Source: Paenibacillus etheri (GTDB lineage: Bacteria > Bacillota > Bacilli > Paenibacillales > Paenibacillaceae). Taken from it: a DNA stretch of 64,000 nt. The stretch's first letter is position 1; every line of letters starts with the position of its first letter. The DNA is taken from the NCBI RefSeq assembly GCF_001012825.1, contig NZ_LCZJ02000037.1, forward strand, positions 389,637-453,636. The letters are read 5' to 3'. The notes below the pieces were generated by a model. The model did no database searches. It saw nothing but the letters and a program-made list of their open reading frames with translations, and was not told where the DNA came from. A program made the position numbers and the translations under genes. Shown in pieces: positions 34,866 through 44,433 of the stretch.

Positions 34866-35247
34866 TTTTAAGAGGACACACCCTAAACTATCTTGGAGTG
34901 TGTCCTTAAGTCTCCTTGGCTTACTGTATTTCACTGTATGGATGCCCTTAACCAATATGGGTATACCTTGTCTATTTCATGAATGGACTGGACTTTATTG
35001 TCCGGGATGTGGAATCACAAGAGTTATTCTATCCTTGCTAAAGTTCGACTTCGTTCAGGCGTTTAGATTTAACCCGTTGCTATTTATTCTAGCACCTCTG
35101 TATATACTGTACTTGATTACTGAAAAGAAGCGTATTCAACCACTTAGCCGTGAAATTATGGCTGTGATGTTGATCTTGACTGTTACATTTGGAGTACTGA
35201 GGAATTTCCCAATGTTTGATTACTTGGCCCCAACAGTAATTCGTTAG
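34846..35247 (+). CDS. DUF2752 membrane protein
   Basis: About 133 residues with three membrane segments. The family signature is intact: GIPCLFHEWTGLYCPGCGITR, with the CPGCG motif, then SLLKFDFVQAFRFNPLLFI. The longest frame starts at 34813, deep inside the DUF4234 gene. The ATG at 34846 overlaps that gene by 20 bases and gives MLINWYNFKRTHP; neither has a good ribosome binding site, so coupled re-initiation is likely. Function unknown. Its stop is 6 bases from the convergent response regulator stop, with no terminator in between. Confidence 0.75.
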   Translation: MLINWYNFKRTHPKLSWSVSLSLLGLLYFTVWMPLTNMGIPCLFHEWTGLYCPGCGITRVILSLLKFDFVQAFRFNPLLFILAPLYILYLITEKKRIQPLSREIMAVMLILTVTFGVLRNFPMFDYLAPTVIR

Positions 35248-35253
35248 CAACAA

Positions 35254-35913
35254 CTATGGTTGCATAATAGCTTGAATTCGCACAATCGCCTGGGCCCGGT
35301 CAACCACCTCTAATTTGCTATAAAGATTGCTAATATAGTTACGCGCCGTCCCCTCCGCAATATGTAGTGTATCAGCGATTTCGCGGTTGTTCAGTCCCCG
35401 GATAATGAGCTGCGCCAGCTCCTCTTCCCGTTCTGTCAGACTCACACGATCTACATTGGATCTTTGCCAATGTTCGTACTCCTCCGTCAATCTATTCATC
35501 CTCGTCGCTAATTTAGCTGCTACCGGGGCTGGCAGGATAAATTGTCCTGATATCGTATCACGGATCGAGCCAATCATTTTGTCTGCATCCATATCTTTCA
35601 GCATATAACCGCTTGCTCCGAATGCCATTCCCTCAACAATATAATCGGTCTCTATAAAAGTGGTCAAAATCAGAATGAAAATCTCCGGACGAATCTTCTT
35701 GATTCGTTTTAGTGCACTAATCCCATTCATAATCGGCATTTGAACATCAAGCAGTACCAGATCGGGCTGGAATGCTTCCACCATCTCGCAAGCCTCTTCT
35801 CCGTTTTTGGCGGCGCCGACCACCTCCATATCATCCTCCAGATCGAGAATGGTTCGAAGTCCTTCACGCGTCAACAATTGATCATCGGCAATTACAATCT
35901 TTATCTTACTCAT
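35254..35913 (-). CDS. NarL/LuxR-type response regulator, partner of the giant kinase
   Basis: A 219-residue response regulator. Receiver: IADDQLLTREGLRTIL (acidic pair), DLVLLDVQMPIMNG (phospho-acceptor Asp), LILTTFIETDYIVEGMAFGASGYMLKDM (Thr and Lys). Output: LuxR-type helix-turn-helix LTEREEELAQLIIRGLNNREIADTLHIAEGTARNYISNLYSKL, cited here as its start LTEREEELAQLI and end ARNYISNLYSKL. The ATG overlaps the stop of the upstream kinase gene (ATGA), so they are translationally coupled and form a cognate pair. Confidence 0.92.
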   Translation of the reverse strand: MSKIKIVIADDQLLTREGLRTILDLEDDMEVVGAAKNGEEACEMVEAFQPDLVLLDVQMPIMNGISALKRIKKIRPEIFILILTTFIETDYIVEGMAFGASGYMLKDMDADKMIGSIRDTISGQFILPAPVAAKLATRMNRLTEEYEHWQRSNVDRVSLTEREEELAQLIIRGLNNREIADTLHIAEGTARNYISNLYSKLEVVDRAQAIVRIQAIMQP

Positions 35914-38900
35914 TTTCTATTCTCAACCCTTCGCATTGGCAGATCAATTTCCAGTAGACAGCCCTCATTCATTTCTGAATCGATGGATAGGCTGCCTCCC
36001 AGTTGCTCAACCCGTTCTTTCATCGTCCTAAGTCCAAAACCCATCACTATATGACTATCTCCTAACCCACGATCTTTGAGCCTAAACTGCAAATTCGCTC
36101 CGACAGACTCCAGACTAAAATGGAACTCCGTACTCTTCCCGTGTCGGATTCCATTCGTTAGGCCCTCCTGCAAAGCATGATAGATGGCCTTTTTATAGGC
36201 TGTTGACATGGCCTCCGGCAGATCATAAATAATGGCATGGACGACAACGCCTGCATTACGCTCTGTATCACGAATCAGTTGCTTCAACATGACCGCGAGA
36301 TCCGAATACTTGTCCTCCTTCAGCATGTGGACAGAGCCGCGGATTTCATTCAAGCTATGCCGAACAAGATCCTGTGCCTCAACCAATCGCTGAACGCCAC
36401 TATCAATATCTTTCTTCTGGAGCAGGCGCTTCCCAGCCTCAATTTGAAGAATCGTCGAAGTGAGTGTATGCCCAACAATGTCATGAATCTCCTGAGCGAT
36501 GCGATTTCGTTCCTCATAGACCGTAGCTTCAGCCAAAGCCGCAGATGTCTCACGCATCGAACGTTCCAGGCTACGGGTTCTTTCTGTGACTTGATCCTCT
36601 AGATTTTTCTTAAGATATTGAATTCCCGAATACAGCTTGGCATTGGCAATAGAGATGGCGCATTGAGAGCCAAGCAGCTTGAGCACATCAAGCCTACTCG
36701 GTGTAAATACACCTGGTGATAGGTTATTCTCCAAATAGAGCAAGCAAACCAACTTATTCTGATTCATAATAGGAAGACAAAGAACCGATTTCAGTCTATG
36801 ACTCCTAACGTAAGCGTTACGCGCAAATATTCCCTCACTGAGCGCATCATGTAATACAACCTGCTCCTGTGTTCTTGCCGCATAAGCTATAATCGCTGCC
36901 GGAACAAGATCTGACTCTTCCCCAAGAGGAACAGATTCGATATGCAAGGCTTCCGATGTCCCGTAAGCCTCAACCATCCATTTGCCATCATGATCAAAAA
37001 TAACTGCCCCATATTCGGCCCCAGCATTGTGGAGCATAATCCGCATCAGCGTAGCCAATAATCGACTCATCTCCATCTCGCCCGATAAAGCTTGTGCAGA
37101 CATCACCACAGAAAGGGAATCGACTCGATCGAGCCCGGGCTCCCGTTTAATGTGCAGCAAATGGCTGTGCTGCTGCTCAAGGTCAGCCGCTTTAGCCTTT
37201 GCGCCCCATTGCAGATAAGCCTCGTAGGCCTCAGTCATATAGATTCTTGCTAGATGCAATTTACCATGGCGAAGCCCATATTTGCCGTAGCACTCGGCCG
37301 CCATCGCTAAATCGTGAATATGGCCGTTGATACGAGCAGTCTCAATAGACTGCTCATACAATGCTTCAGCTTGTCGTGGATCTCGCGATAGCCGAGTCAG
37401 CTCAGCCTTCATCAACAGATATTTATGCTCATAATTTACCGGACAACGCGTAGCAAGCTTTTTCATTTTCTTCAGGCAACTACGCATTTTTGCCCGATAT
37501 ATACGTTGCTCTTCAGCGTTATATTCTTCATACAACTGAGCCCAGACTAAACATTCATACATAATCTGCATGGCACTGTCTAAGCCATCTTCACGTGATT
37601 TTATAATGGCAGCTGATTTCGCTAATGCCTCACTGGCTTCGCGGTACTCCCCAAAAACATATCCTATTAAATATTGGTATATCCAGACCATTTCTTGTAT
37701 AAAATCAAAGCTATCTCCATGAACCGACTGTGCAAAATCAGGTTCGCTGATCTCAGCGATGTTAAATGGATCATCTACAGAGCGATAACCTGTCAATCGA
37801 ACTAGAGTAGCCACAGCTATGATAGCCTGTTTACAATGAAGACTGTTGTTATGGCGCAGCAAATCTCCGGAATGAGTAATTAACCGATCATAGATATCGC
37901 CTAACGGATGACCAAATTGCAAAAGGGAGGCACAGTTGATTAGCACACTCTGATTACCCTTCCATAAGTCACCTGATTCCAGTCCCACTTTACCTGCTTT
38001 CTCGGTAAACGTACTTAGCATAGCCGGATCATAATGCCGCCAGCTATCGTAGCATATTGCGAACGCGGCTAAGGTTGTCATATGCATTTTCGGATAGGGT
38101 TCCGATAAGCTGTAAGCCAGCATAGCCCATTTAAATGTTTCTTCATCGTTACGGAAGTAATAGTATTGAAACATTGCATAGCCTATAAATCCAATGGAAG
38201 CCTCCGGAGTCATCCCATAATCGAGCGTTAATTCAATCATGGTGAAGGAACTAGCCAGCCACCCTTCGCGATTGACATAGAAGCAGGCATTGCTCGAATG
38301 ATCTAAAGTGGACATTGCGATTCTACGTGCTTCATCGGTCATTGGAGGTAAAAGATTAAGCGATTCGAGTGAGACCTTCTGTAATCTGTGCCGCAATCGT
38401 AACCATTGAAGTGTCAACTGAACATAACCAGGATCAAATTGATGCTTCACTTTCAGTAACGATAATGTATGCTGACCTAATGAGATAACCTCTTCGTGGT
38501 TATCGTTACTTGCTTCCAACTGCACCTTCATCGCATAGATGTAAGCCTTATCCATATTTGTCGTAGCTTTATCAATTAACAGATGGAACAATTCATTAGC
38601 CGTGTCAAAATGGGAACATAAGTATTCGAGCTCCGCCCTCTCCCGAAATACCCGGAAGGTTAGCCCATATTGCCCCTCCCAGCTCTGCTCCTCTAGTAAC
38701 GCTGTTGCCTGAAGCATATATTGTAAGGCTGTCTCATGTGCGGTTGTTTCCTTCGCTTTTATCCCTGCCTGTAAGTTCAGCTCTACCAGTTGAAGCCTCT
38801 GTTCAGGGCGATCTATCCATGTAAGCACCTGATTGAAATGATGGACAGCTTCAAATAGAATTGTTCCTTCACTAAGAGGGCTGCGGGCTAGCAATAGCAT

Positions 38901-40988
38901 GCCAATCCTCCAATGCAGCTCAGAACGCTCCTCTTCGGAAATAAGAGCATACGCCGCCTGATGAATGCGGTTGTGCTGGAACTTATAATGCAAATAATCC
39001 TCCCCGCTAACGGGCTGTAGTAAGCGCCCCTGCACAGCAACTGCCAACGCTTCGATCAATGCCTCAATCGGAACTTCAGTAATTTCAGCAAGTGTACACA
39101 AATCAAATAAGCTGCCTATGAACGCGGCTCTGCTCAGTGCATATACCGTCTGATCGGGAAATTGCTGTAATTTACTTGAAAGATATGCTGCTGCATTATC
39201 GGGAACATTCAATTCAGTAATGCGCTGAAGGTCCCATTTCCAGCTTCGAAGATTCTCGTCAAATTCCACTCGCTGATCATCAATCAAATCCTGAAGGAAT
39301 TGCTTAATAAATAATGGATTCCCATCTGTCTTATGCAGAAGTACCTGCGCCAGCTCGTCCAAATCAGCGGCCTCGTAACGCATAACATCCAGTAGCAGTT
39401 GTTTTAAATCGGTTAGTTCAAGCGCTTGTAGAGAAATTCTACTCATCACTACGTTGCGGTCTATCAAATGCTTTTCCAGCCTACTGAGTGGGTGCAGCCT
39501 CGTAATTTCCCGATCACGATAGGAAAGAACGATCAGCAGATGACTCGTGGCCGTGTCCTCTATAAGCGAAGTGAGATATTGAAGCGATGTTTCATCCGCC
39601 CATTGCAGATTGTCCAATATCAAGATCAAAGGATGATCCTCATGAGGAAAGAGTTGAATAAATCGGCTCATGATTAATTGAAATCGATGCTGAGCTTCCA
39701 GCGGCGGCAACGGAGGTACGGAAGGTTGGGGGCCAATCAAGAGCTCAAGCTTAGGGACAAGTTCAATCAGCAATTGCCCGTAAGTATCCACTGCTTGTAA
39801 AATACGCAGCTTCCAAACCTCCACCTGCAGCTTCGTTTCCATCAACAGTTGACTGACCAATTCTTCTATAACTTGATGCCAGATGCCATAAGGGAGTGAG
39901 GTATGTAGAGACTCGAATTTGCCTCTGGCGAAAAAGCCATCCGAAGAAATCGAATTTCTAAGCGTTTCTTTTAGAAAGGTTGTTTTGCCGATACCACTCT
40001 CGCCACTAAGCCAGACCGTCTTTACAGCACCTTGTGATGCTCGTTTCAGCGCTTCTCGTAAGCTAAGTTTCTCAAAATGTCTTCCGTAGAATCTTTCCGG
40101 TACCATCCAGCGTTCCGGAATATCCCAGCCTCCTAACAGGAAGGGCTCAATGTACCCGTATTGTTGTAGGTGGGATAGACATTCCTCAAGATCTGACTTG
40201 ATTCCAAAGGCGCTGGCATATCTCGCATCAGGCATTTTCTCCATGCATTTTCCAACAATGTCAGAGACAGATAGAGGGATAGTGGGGAACCTGCGATGTA
40301 AAGGCTCAGGTGTATCTGCAAGATGACGATATACAATATCAACCACATCATGAAGCTCAAAGGGGCGGCTGCCTGAGAGACATTCATACATAATGACTCC
40401 AAGCGAATAAAAGTCAGAACGATAGTCCGGGTTCAACCCAGTTCGACCCGTTTGTTCTGGAGATATATAAGGAAGTAAGGCATCCGGACGCCCGCTTAAT
40501 GGTGACAATGGACTGATCCCATTTTCAGTGGAGCACATTCGTATATCAATAAATTTCACTTCAAATGTAATAGGATTGACGATTAGATGAGCGGGGGTTA
40601 GTTCATTTAGTGTTATTTTTTCACGATGAATTTGCATAAGGCAATCAGCAACAGCGATGGCGATCCGAAGCAGCACGGGAAGCTCCAGTGAATCAGGTGT
40701 ACGCAGTATCTGATCCAGCGTACTCCCCTCTATATCTTTTAGGAGAAGGACTGGCCGATCCGGCGTGATTTCAAGACTATACGCCTCGATTGCTCCACGA
40801 CCGCTAAGTCGCTTAAGCATGTCATACTCATAACGAAAAGCATCGACCATAGAAGACCCTGGGTACTCGCCTGTAGTTGTCTTGGCGATGACCCTAAGGC
40901 CATCTTCTTGACGTCGGAGTCTGTACAGCCTGATATCTGAGGTAGTCTCTATCAGATCTAAAGTTTGGTATCCTGACAACTCAAACAT
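35910..40988 (-). CDS. Giant pseudokinase-ATPase-GAF-histidine kinase
   Basis: A 1692-residue cytoplasmic signalling protein. Residues 5-280 are a Ser/Thr-kinase fold, but the catalytic loop reads LNELTPAHLIV in place of HxDxxPxNI and the DFG position is DIR; the ATP Lys (VIAKT) and an activation-segment-like PYISPEQTGR remain, so it looks like a pseudokinase. Residues 300-600 are an AAA/STAND-type ATPase (Walker A GESGIGKTT, Walker B LILILDNLQWAD). A long helical TPR-like region runs to about 1270, then a GAF domain, a coiled coil, and a HisKA_3/HATPase module with RIAQEIHDIVGHTL and GFGLRTMKERVEQLGG. The ATG at 40988, after GGGAG, is better than the GTG at 40997. It is coupled to a NarL-type regulator. 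Confidence 0.9.
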   Translation of the reverse strand: MFELSGYQTLDLIETTSDIRLYRLRRQEDGLRVIAKTTTGEYPGSSMVDAFRYEYDMLKRLSGRGAIEAYSLEITPDRPVLLLKDIEGSTLDQILRTPDSLELPVLLRIAIAVADCLMQIHREKITLNELTPAHLIVNPITFEVKFIDIRMCSTENGISPLSPLSGRPDALLPYISPEQTGRTGLNPDYRSDFYSLGVIMYECLSGSRPFELHDVVDIVYRHLADTPEPLHRRFPTIPLSVSDIVGKCMEKMPDARYASAFGIKSDLEECLSHLQQYGYIEPFLLGGWDIPERWMVPERFYGRHFEKLSLREALKRASQGAVKTVWLSGESGIGKTTFLKETLRNSISSDGFFARGKFESLHTSLPYGIWHQVIEELVSQLLMETKLQVEVWKLRILQAVDTYGQLLIELVPKLELLIGPQPSVPPLPPLEAQHRFQLIMSRFIQLFPHEDHPLILILDNLQWADETSLQYLTSLIEDTATSHLLIVLSYRDREITRLHPLSRLEKHLIDRNVVMSRISLQALELTDLKQLLLDVMRYEAADLDELAQVLLHKTDGNPLFIKQFLQDLIDDQRVEFDENLRSWKWDLQRITELNVPDNAAAYLSSKLQQFPDQTVYALSRAAFIGSLFDLCTLAEITEVPIEALIEALAVAVQGRLLQPVSGEDYLHYKFQHNRIHQAAYALISEEERSELHWRIGMLLLARSPLSEGTILFEAVHHFNQVLTWIDRPEQRLQLVELNLQAGIKAKETTAHETALQYMLQATALLEEQSWEGQYGLTFRVFRERAELEYLCSHFDTANELFHLLIDKATTNMDKAYIYAMKVQLEASNDNHEEVISLGQHTLSLLKVKHQFDPGYVQLTLQWLRLRHRLQKVSLESLNLLPPMTDEARRIAMSTLDHSSNACFYVNREGWLASSFTMIELTLDYGMTPEASIGFIGYAMFQYYYFRNDEETFKWAMLAYSLSEPYPKMHMTTLAAFAICYDSWRHYDPAMLSTFTEKAGKVGLESGDLWKGNQSVLINCASLLQFGHPLGDIYDRLITHSGDLLRHNNSLHCKQAIIAVATLVRLTGYRSVDDPFNIAEISEPDFAQSVHGDSFDFIQEMVWIYQYLIGYVFGEYREASEALAKSAAIIKSREDGLDSAMQIMYECLVWAQLYEEYNAEEQRIYRAKMRSCLKKMKKLATRCPVNYEHKYLLMKAELTRLSRDPRQAEALYEQSIETARINGHIHDLAMAAECYGKYGLRHGKLHLARIYMTEAYEAYLQWGAKAKAADLEQQHSHLLHIKREPGLDRVDSLSVVMSAQALSGEMEMSRLLATLMRIMLHNAGAEYGAVIFDHDGKWMVEAYGTSEALHIESVPLGEESDLVPAAIIAYAARTQEQVVLHDALSEGIFARNAYVRSHRLKSVLCLPIMNQNKLVCLLYLENNLSPGVFTPSRLDVLKLLGSQCAISIANAKLYSGIQYLKKNLEDQVTERTRSLERSMRETSAALAEATVYEERNRIAQEIHDIVGHTLTSTILQIEAGKRLLQKKDIDSGVQRLVEAQDLVRHSLNEIRGSVHMLKEDKYSDLAVMLKQLIRDTERNAGVVVHAIIYDLPEAMSTAYKKAIYHALQEGLTNGIRHGKSTEFHFSLESVGANLQFRLKDRGLGDSHIVMGFGLRTMKERVEQLGGSLSIDSEMNEGCLLEIDLPMRRVENRK

Positions 40989-41124
40989 GAACAGCACTCC
41001 CTAGTTACAATTAGGTAGACAGAATACGCAATATCGCAAAGTAGTTATACTCATTATATCATCTGATCTCACCGTGCTACTCTATGTTATATCGAACCCT
41101 ATCATTAGTATAACCTTTATATTT

Positions 41125-41760
41125 CTACTCATAAGACATTTCATATTTCGTTAACCCTATCGCGTTTGCGTACAGTGCCGCCTGTGTCCGATCATTAACC
41201 TGCAGCTTTGCTAAAATCTGGCTGACATGCTTCTTGACCGTAAATCCACTGATAAAAAGACGTGTAGCAATCGTTCTGTTGCAAGCACCTTGTCCAAGCT
41301 CAATCAGTACTTCCTTCTCTTTCGGTGTCAATTCATCCGTCGGACTGCTGCCGCTAATACGCATCTTTTCTTCCATTAGACCAGGATCATAATACTTTCT
41401 CCCTTTGTATACCAATTGGATAGCAAAGAGCAATTCCTCCGGCAAGGCCTCTTTCAGGACATATCCATCCACCAGTACTTCTTCAGCTCTCAAAAAATCC
41501 TCTCTGCTCGCAGAGGAAGTCAACAGAATGAACTTACTGACAATACCGCGAGCACGTGCTGTCTGAATGACATCCAAGCCCGATTCATCAACAAGCTTAA
41601 GATCAATGAGAACAATATCTGGCTTTGTCGCTTCGATCACATCAAATGCTTCCTGACCATTCGTAGCTTCACCAGCGAATTGCACACCTGGCTGCATTGA
41701 AATGACAGATGCCAGCCCTCTTCTAACTAAAGGGTGATCATCTACAATAACGATTTTCAT
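41125..41760 (-). CDS. Orphan NarL-type response regulator
   Basis: A 211-residue regulator. Receiver: VDDHPLVRRGLASVI, phospho-acceptor in DIVLIDLKLVDESG, FILLTSSASREDF and GYVLKEALPEEL (Lys). Output helix-turn-helix: LTPKEKEVLIELGQGACNRT then IATRLFISGFTVKKHVSQIL. No kinase gene is adjacent. The giant kinase operon starts 228 bases downstream, so cross-talk is possible, but this is only proximity. GGGAGGTG precedes the ATG. Confidence 0.88.
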   Translation of the reverse strand: MKIVIVDDHPLVRRGLASVISMQPGVQFAGEATNGQEAFDVIEATKPDIVLIDLKLVDESGLDVIQTARARGIVSKFILLTSSASREDFLRAEEVLVDGYVLKEALPEELLFAIQLVYKGRKYYDPGLMEEKMRISGSSPTDELTPKEKEVLIELGQGACNRTIATRLFISGFTVKKHVSQILAKLQVNDRTQAALYANAIGLTKYEMSYE

Positions 41761-41974
41761 AGAAACACCTCCCTCTAAACCTCATGTGTAATTGATTGAA
41801 TGGGCTGGAAGAGTTGGACCATCTGATTCATTATAATTAAAAGACCTATCCGGTTATAGTGAGCGTTGTCATCACTTCTGTCATATTACAAAATGGATAA
41901 TTTTATAAAATAAGTATGTAAAAGGAGTTTAACTACCCAAACCAAATAAAGGTCACGCGTTACGAAAGCCCAAT
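41761..41974. other. Intergenic region upstream of the orphan regulator
   Basis: Together with the terminator at 41975-42020 this makes a gene-free stretch of 328 bases. On the minus strand TATAAT occurs about 60-70 bases before the regulator start, a possible -10, without a clear -35. I see no RNA gene or repeat. An open frame of about 100 codons on the minus strand has no ribosome binding site and overlaps the terminator, so I do not call it. Confidence 0.4.
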
Positions 41975-42020
41975 AAAAAACAGGCGAATCATGGTTGTAT
42001 ACACCACAATTGCCTGTTCT
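41975..42020 (-). terminator. Intrinsic terminator of the decapeptide-repeat gene
   Basis: On the minus strand AACAGGC pairs with GCCTGTT around a partly paired inner region (TTGTGGTGTATACAACC); six T follow. Confidence 0.8.
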
Positions 42021-42088
42021 TTTTTGCCTATGGGATTTAATTGTTATCAATAAAAGAAAAAGATCGACCTTTAGGACTGGAGGTCTAC

Positions 42089-42655
42089 TTAATTCCCCGC
42101 ACCAAACAAACGCCGGAACCAATTCCACACATCGCCCGTGATAGGAATTAACCCGAAACCATGCTCTCCAACTGCGATTATACCATATGCCCATTGTCCA
42201 ATAGCTACCACACCCGCAGCGATACGGCCTATGGCTACCGCCCCAAACGCCGTATCACCTATGGCGACAGCTCCCAAGGCTTTTTCGGCTATCGCGATCG
42301 CTCCTACAGCCACTCCTGCAATGGCAATCGCCCCAGCTGCGAAGCCAAGCCAGCTAAGTGCTATCGCTCCAAGGGCTAACCACATTCCTAGTGATATTGC
42401 ACCCACAGATAGAACCCCTACGCTTATCGCACCTATGGAAATCAAACCAACAGCTATATCTCCAATGGCAATTAATCCAACAGCTGTCTTCACTTGTGGC
42501 CTACTTCCGTGACCATACCCCTGACCTGAGTATCGACCCAAATTGCTGCGAATACTTACCACCGGAAATGATGGAGACGGCCATTGATAATCAATTTCTC
42601 GTCCGTCTAGTCCTCTAGAATCTGCCCAGCGTGAGATATATTTATGCCATTTCAT
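42089..42655 (-). CDS. Glycine-rich protein with about 11 decapeptide repeats
   Basis: A 188-residue protein. After a polar N-terminus (residues 1-55, with RYSGQGYGHGSR), about 120 residues follow a 10-residue period with consensus GxxAxG(A/V)(I/V)(A/S)(I/V). Clear units are GDIAVGLISI, GAISVGVLSV, AEKALGAVAI, GDTAFGAVAI, GRIAAGVVAI, GQWAYGIIAV and GEHGFGLIPI. The tail TGDVWNWFRRLFGAGN is aromatic and basic. The regular small-hydrophobic pattern could be a beta-solenoid or glycine-zipper-like membrane helices. I know of no assigned function. AAGGGGGA precedes the ATG at 42655. Codons repeat little at the DNA level, so the pattern is old. Confidence 0.75.
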   Translation of the reverse strand: MKWHKYISRWADSRGLDGREIDYQWPSPSFPVVSIRSNLGRYSGQGYGHGSRPQVKTAVGLIAIGDIAVGLISIGAISVGVLSVGAISLGMWLALGAIALSWLGFAAGAIAIAGVAVGAIAIAEKALGAVAIGDTAFGAVAIGRIAAGVVAIGQWAYGIIAVGEHGFGLIPITGDVWNWFRRLFGAGN

Positions 42656-42764
42656 GTCTATCCGTCCCCCTTCTCAATTACCTAAATTGTACAGCCCTGG
42701 GGTTTACCTGTAATCAGACTCTGACCTGAATTCATCTCATCCTCTAGACGGAGATATACTCGTC

Positions 42765-43448
42765 TCAATCGAAATCCGTATACTCCAGTAAATAAGCCGG
42801 GTCTAACACGGTTATCTGTTGATGTTGAATCTCAATAATCCTTTGCTCTTGCAGATCTTTAAGCACAAGGGTAGCCGTCTCCCTGAGCGTTCCGATCATA
42901 TCCGCGAACTGCTGATGGGTCAGTCGGAGATCAATCCTCATCTCGCCTTGCTCCTCTATCCCGAATCTTTGGGATAGTCTTCTTAGTGTAAAAATCGCAC
43001 GCGCTCTCGCATCATGAAATTTCATTTCGTGTAATAACCGATTCGATAAAAATAAACGATCCATTTGCAGCAGCATCAATTGTTCCTTAATCAATGGATA
43101 ATCGGCAAGCATCTGCTCAAAGGGCTCACGTTTAATCTCAAATAATACTGTATCGTTCATAGCTACCGCAGATAACACTCTTACATTAGAGGGATGAATC
43201 ACTTCCAGATCACCAAAGAAATCCCCTTTTCCAAAAAGATCTACGGTATGCTCTTTCCCCTTCGTAGTAGCGTACACCCTAATAATTCCCGAATAGATAA
43301 CATAGGCATGATCCCCCGGATCTGATTCTGCAAACACCAGGGTGCCTTTGGAATAGGCCCTATAAGTGAACAGTCTTGAGACCGCCTCGATCGCCTTCGA
43401 GGGTAAACCCTGAAAGAAACGGATACCGGTCCAAAAAGAAGCTTCCAT
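42765..43448 (-). CDS. Crp/Fnr-family transcriptional regulator
   Basis: A 227-residue protein. Residues 8-120 form the cyclic-nucleotide-binding-like domain (GTLVFAESDPGDHAYVIYSG; GDFFGDLEVI). A long dimerisation helix follows, and then the winged helix (LTHQQFADMIGTLRETATLVLKDLQEQRII, recognition helix GTLRETATLVL). No N-terminal Cys cluster, so not an oxygen-sensing Fnr. It is divergent from an LRR protein gene with a 119-base gap that would hold both promoters. Effector and targets unknown. AAAGGA precedes the ATG. Confidence 0.88.
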   Translation of the reverse strand: MEASFWTGIRFFQGLPSKAIEAVSRLFTYRAYSKGTLVFAESDPGDHAYVIYSGIIRVYATTKGKEHTVDLFGKGDFFGDLEVIHPSNVRVLSAVAMNDTVLFEIKREPFEQMLADYPLIKEQLMLLQMDRLFLSNRLLHEMKFHDARARAIFTLRRLSQRFGIEEQGEMRIDLRLTHQQFADMIGTLRETATLVLKDLQEQRIIEIQHQQITVLDPAYLLEYTDFD

Positions 43449-43567
43449 CTCATTATTCCTTTCTAAAACACACCATAGTTTTGTATGCCAACATACAGAT
43501 AATAAATCATCATCCTGTTATATTCTATCGTAACGATGCCAAAACCAATAACAAAGGAGATCCTTCC

Positions 43568-44419
43568 ATGAGATATAATTTTGACGGAAAAGGACTTACA
43601 GAAACGCCAGAGGTCGTGTTTGAGAGCAATCCTCTACTAGAACTGAGCATGTACAACAACCATATTAAAGAGATTCCCGATCAACTCTTCCTTCATGATG
43701 AATTAGAGGTACTAAATTATGCGGGTAATGACATCGAGCGGTTATCCGAGAATATCGGTCGTTTAGTTCACTTAAGAATGCTTGATTTAGGGCATAATCG
43801 ACTCAAGGTATTGCCGGAAAGTATAGGAGGACTAGGGGGGTTGGATTCTTTTCTATACCTAAGTAATAATCAGTTCGAACAGCTGCCAGAGCAGCTTTGT
43901 AATCTCCAGAAACTTAAGTATCTGAACGTAACAGATAATCATCTCAAGCAATTGCCTACTCATATAGGTGAAATGAGCAGTCTAATTGAATTGCGGCTAT
44001 ATTACAATCAGCTAGAAAGTCTGCCAGATTCAATCACACAAATAAAAGGGCTAAGAGAGATCCATCTATATGGTAATCAACTGGTCTTGTTACCCGAGCA
44101 TTTGGGTGCTATTGAAGAACTTCGGATACTTGATTTAAATGATAATCGAATCACTGAACTACCTTCATCCATCGGTAAACTAAGCAAGTTAAGAAGACTG
44201 AACCTTCGAAAAAATAAACTGAATAAGCTTCCTGAGGAAATAGGTCAATTAAGCAGCCTTTTTGAGCTCGACCTAAGAGATAATAACCTACAAGAAATTC
44301 CGAACTCCCTGCTACAACTAGAACGATTAGAGAAACTGGATCTCAGATGGAATCACAGCTTGAGAAGAACAGACACTTTAGAGCAATTAGAGCAAAGAGG
44401 ATGTATCGTTTATAAATAA
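43568..44419 (+). CDS. Leucine-rich-repeat protein (SDS22/ribonuclease-inhibitor-like, cytoplasmic)
   Basis: A 283-residue protein without signal peptide or membrane segment. It consists of about 11 leucine-rich repeats of 23 residues with the pattern LxxLxLxxNxLxxLPxxIxxL; examples are LRMLDLGHNRLKVLPESIGG, LKYLNVTDNHLKQLPTHIGE and LRRLNLRKNKLNKLPEEIGQ. This bacterial type is usually a protein-binding module. The frame is open further upstream to 43376, but AAAGGAGA is correctly spaced for the ATG at 43568. It is divergent from a Crp/Fnr gene. Partner unknown; a role as cytoplasmic scaffold is inference. Confidence 0.85.
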   Translation: MRYNFDGKGLTETPEVVFESNPLLELSMYNNHIKEIPDQLFLHDELEVLNYAGNDIERLSENIGRLVHLRMLDLGHNRLKVLPESIGGLGGLDSFLYLSNNQFEQLPEQLCNLQKLKYLNVTDNHLKQLPTHIGEMSSLIELRLYYNQLESLPDSITQIKGLREIHLYGNQLVLLPEHLGAIEELRILDLNDNRITELPSSIGKLSKLRRLNLRKNKLNKLPEEIGQLSSLFELDLRDNNLQEIPNSLLQLERLEKLDLRWNHSLRRTDTLEQLEQRGCIVYK

Positions 44420-44433
44420 CAAAAAAGCCCCTG

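Noticed and set aside
41886-42194. A 102-codon minus-strand frame
   Set aside because: It overlaps the terminator and the 3' end of the decapeptide-repeat gene, has unusual composition and no ribosome binding site.
43376-43567. N-terminal extension of the LRR protein
   Set aside because: It overlaps the divergent Crp/Fnr gene, has no ribosome binding site, and AAAGGAGA marks the ATG at 43568.
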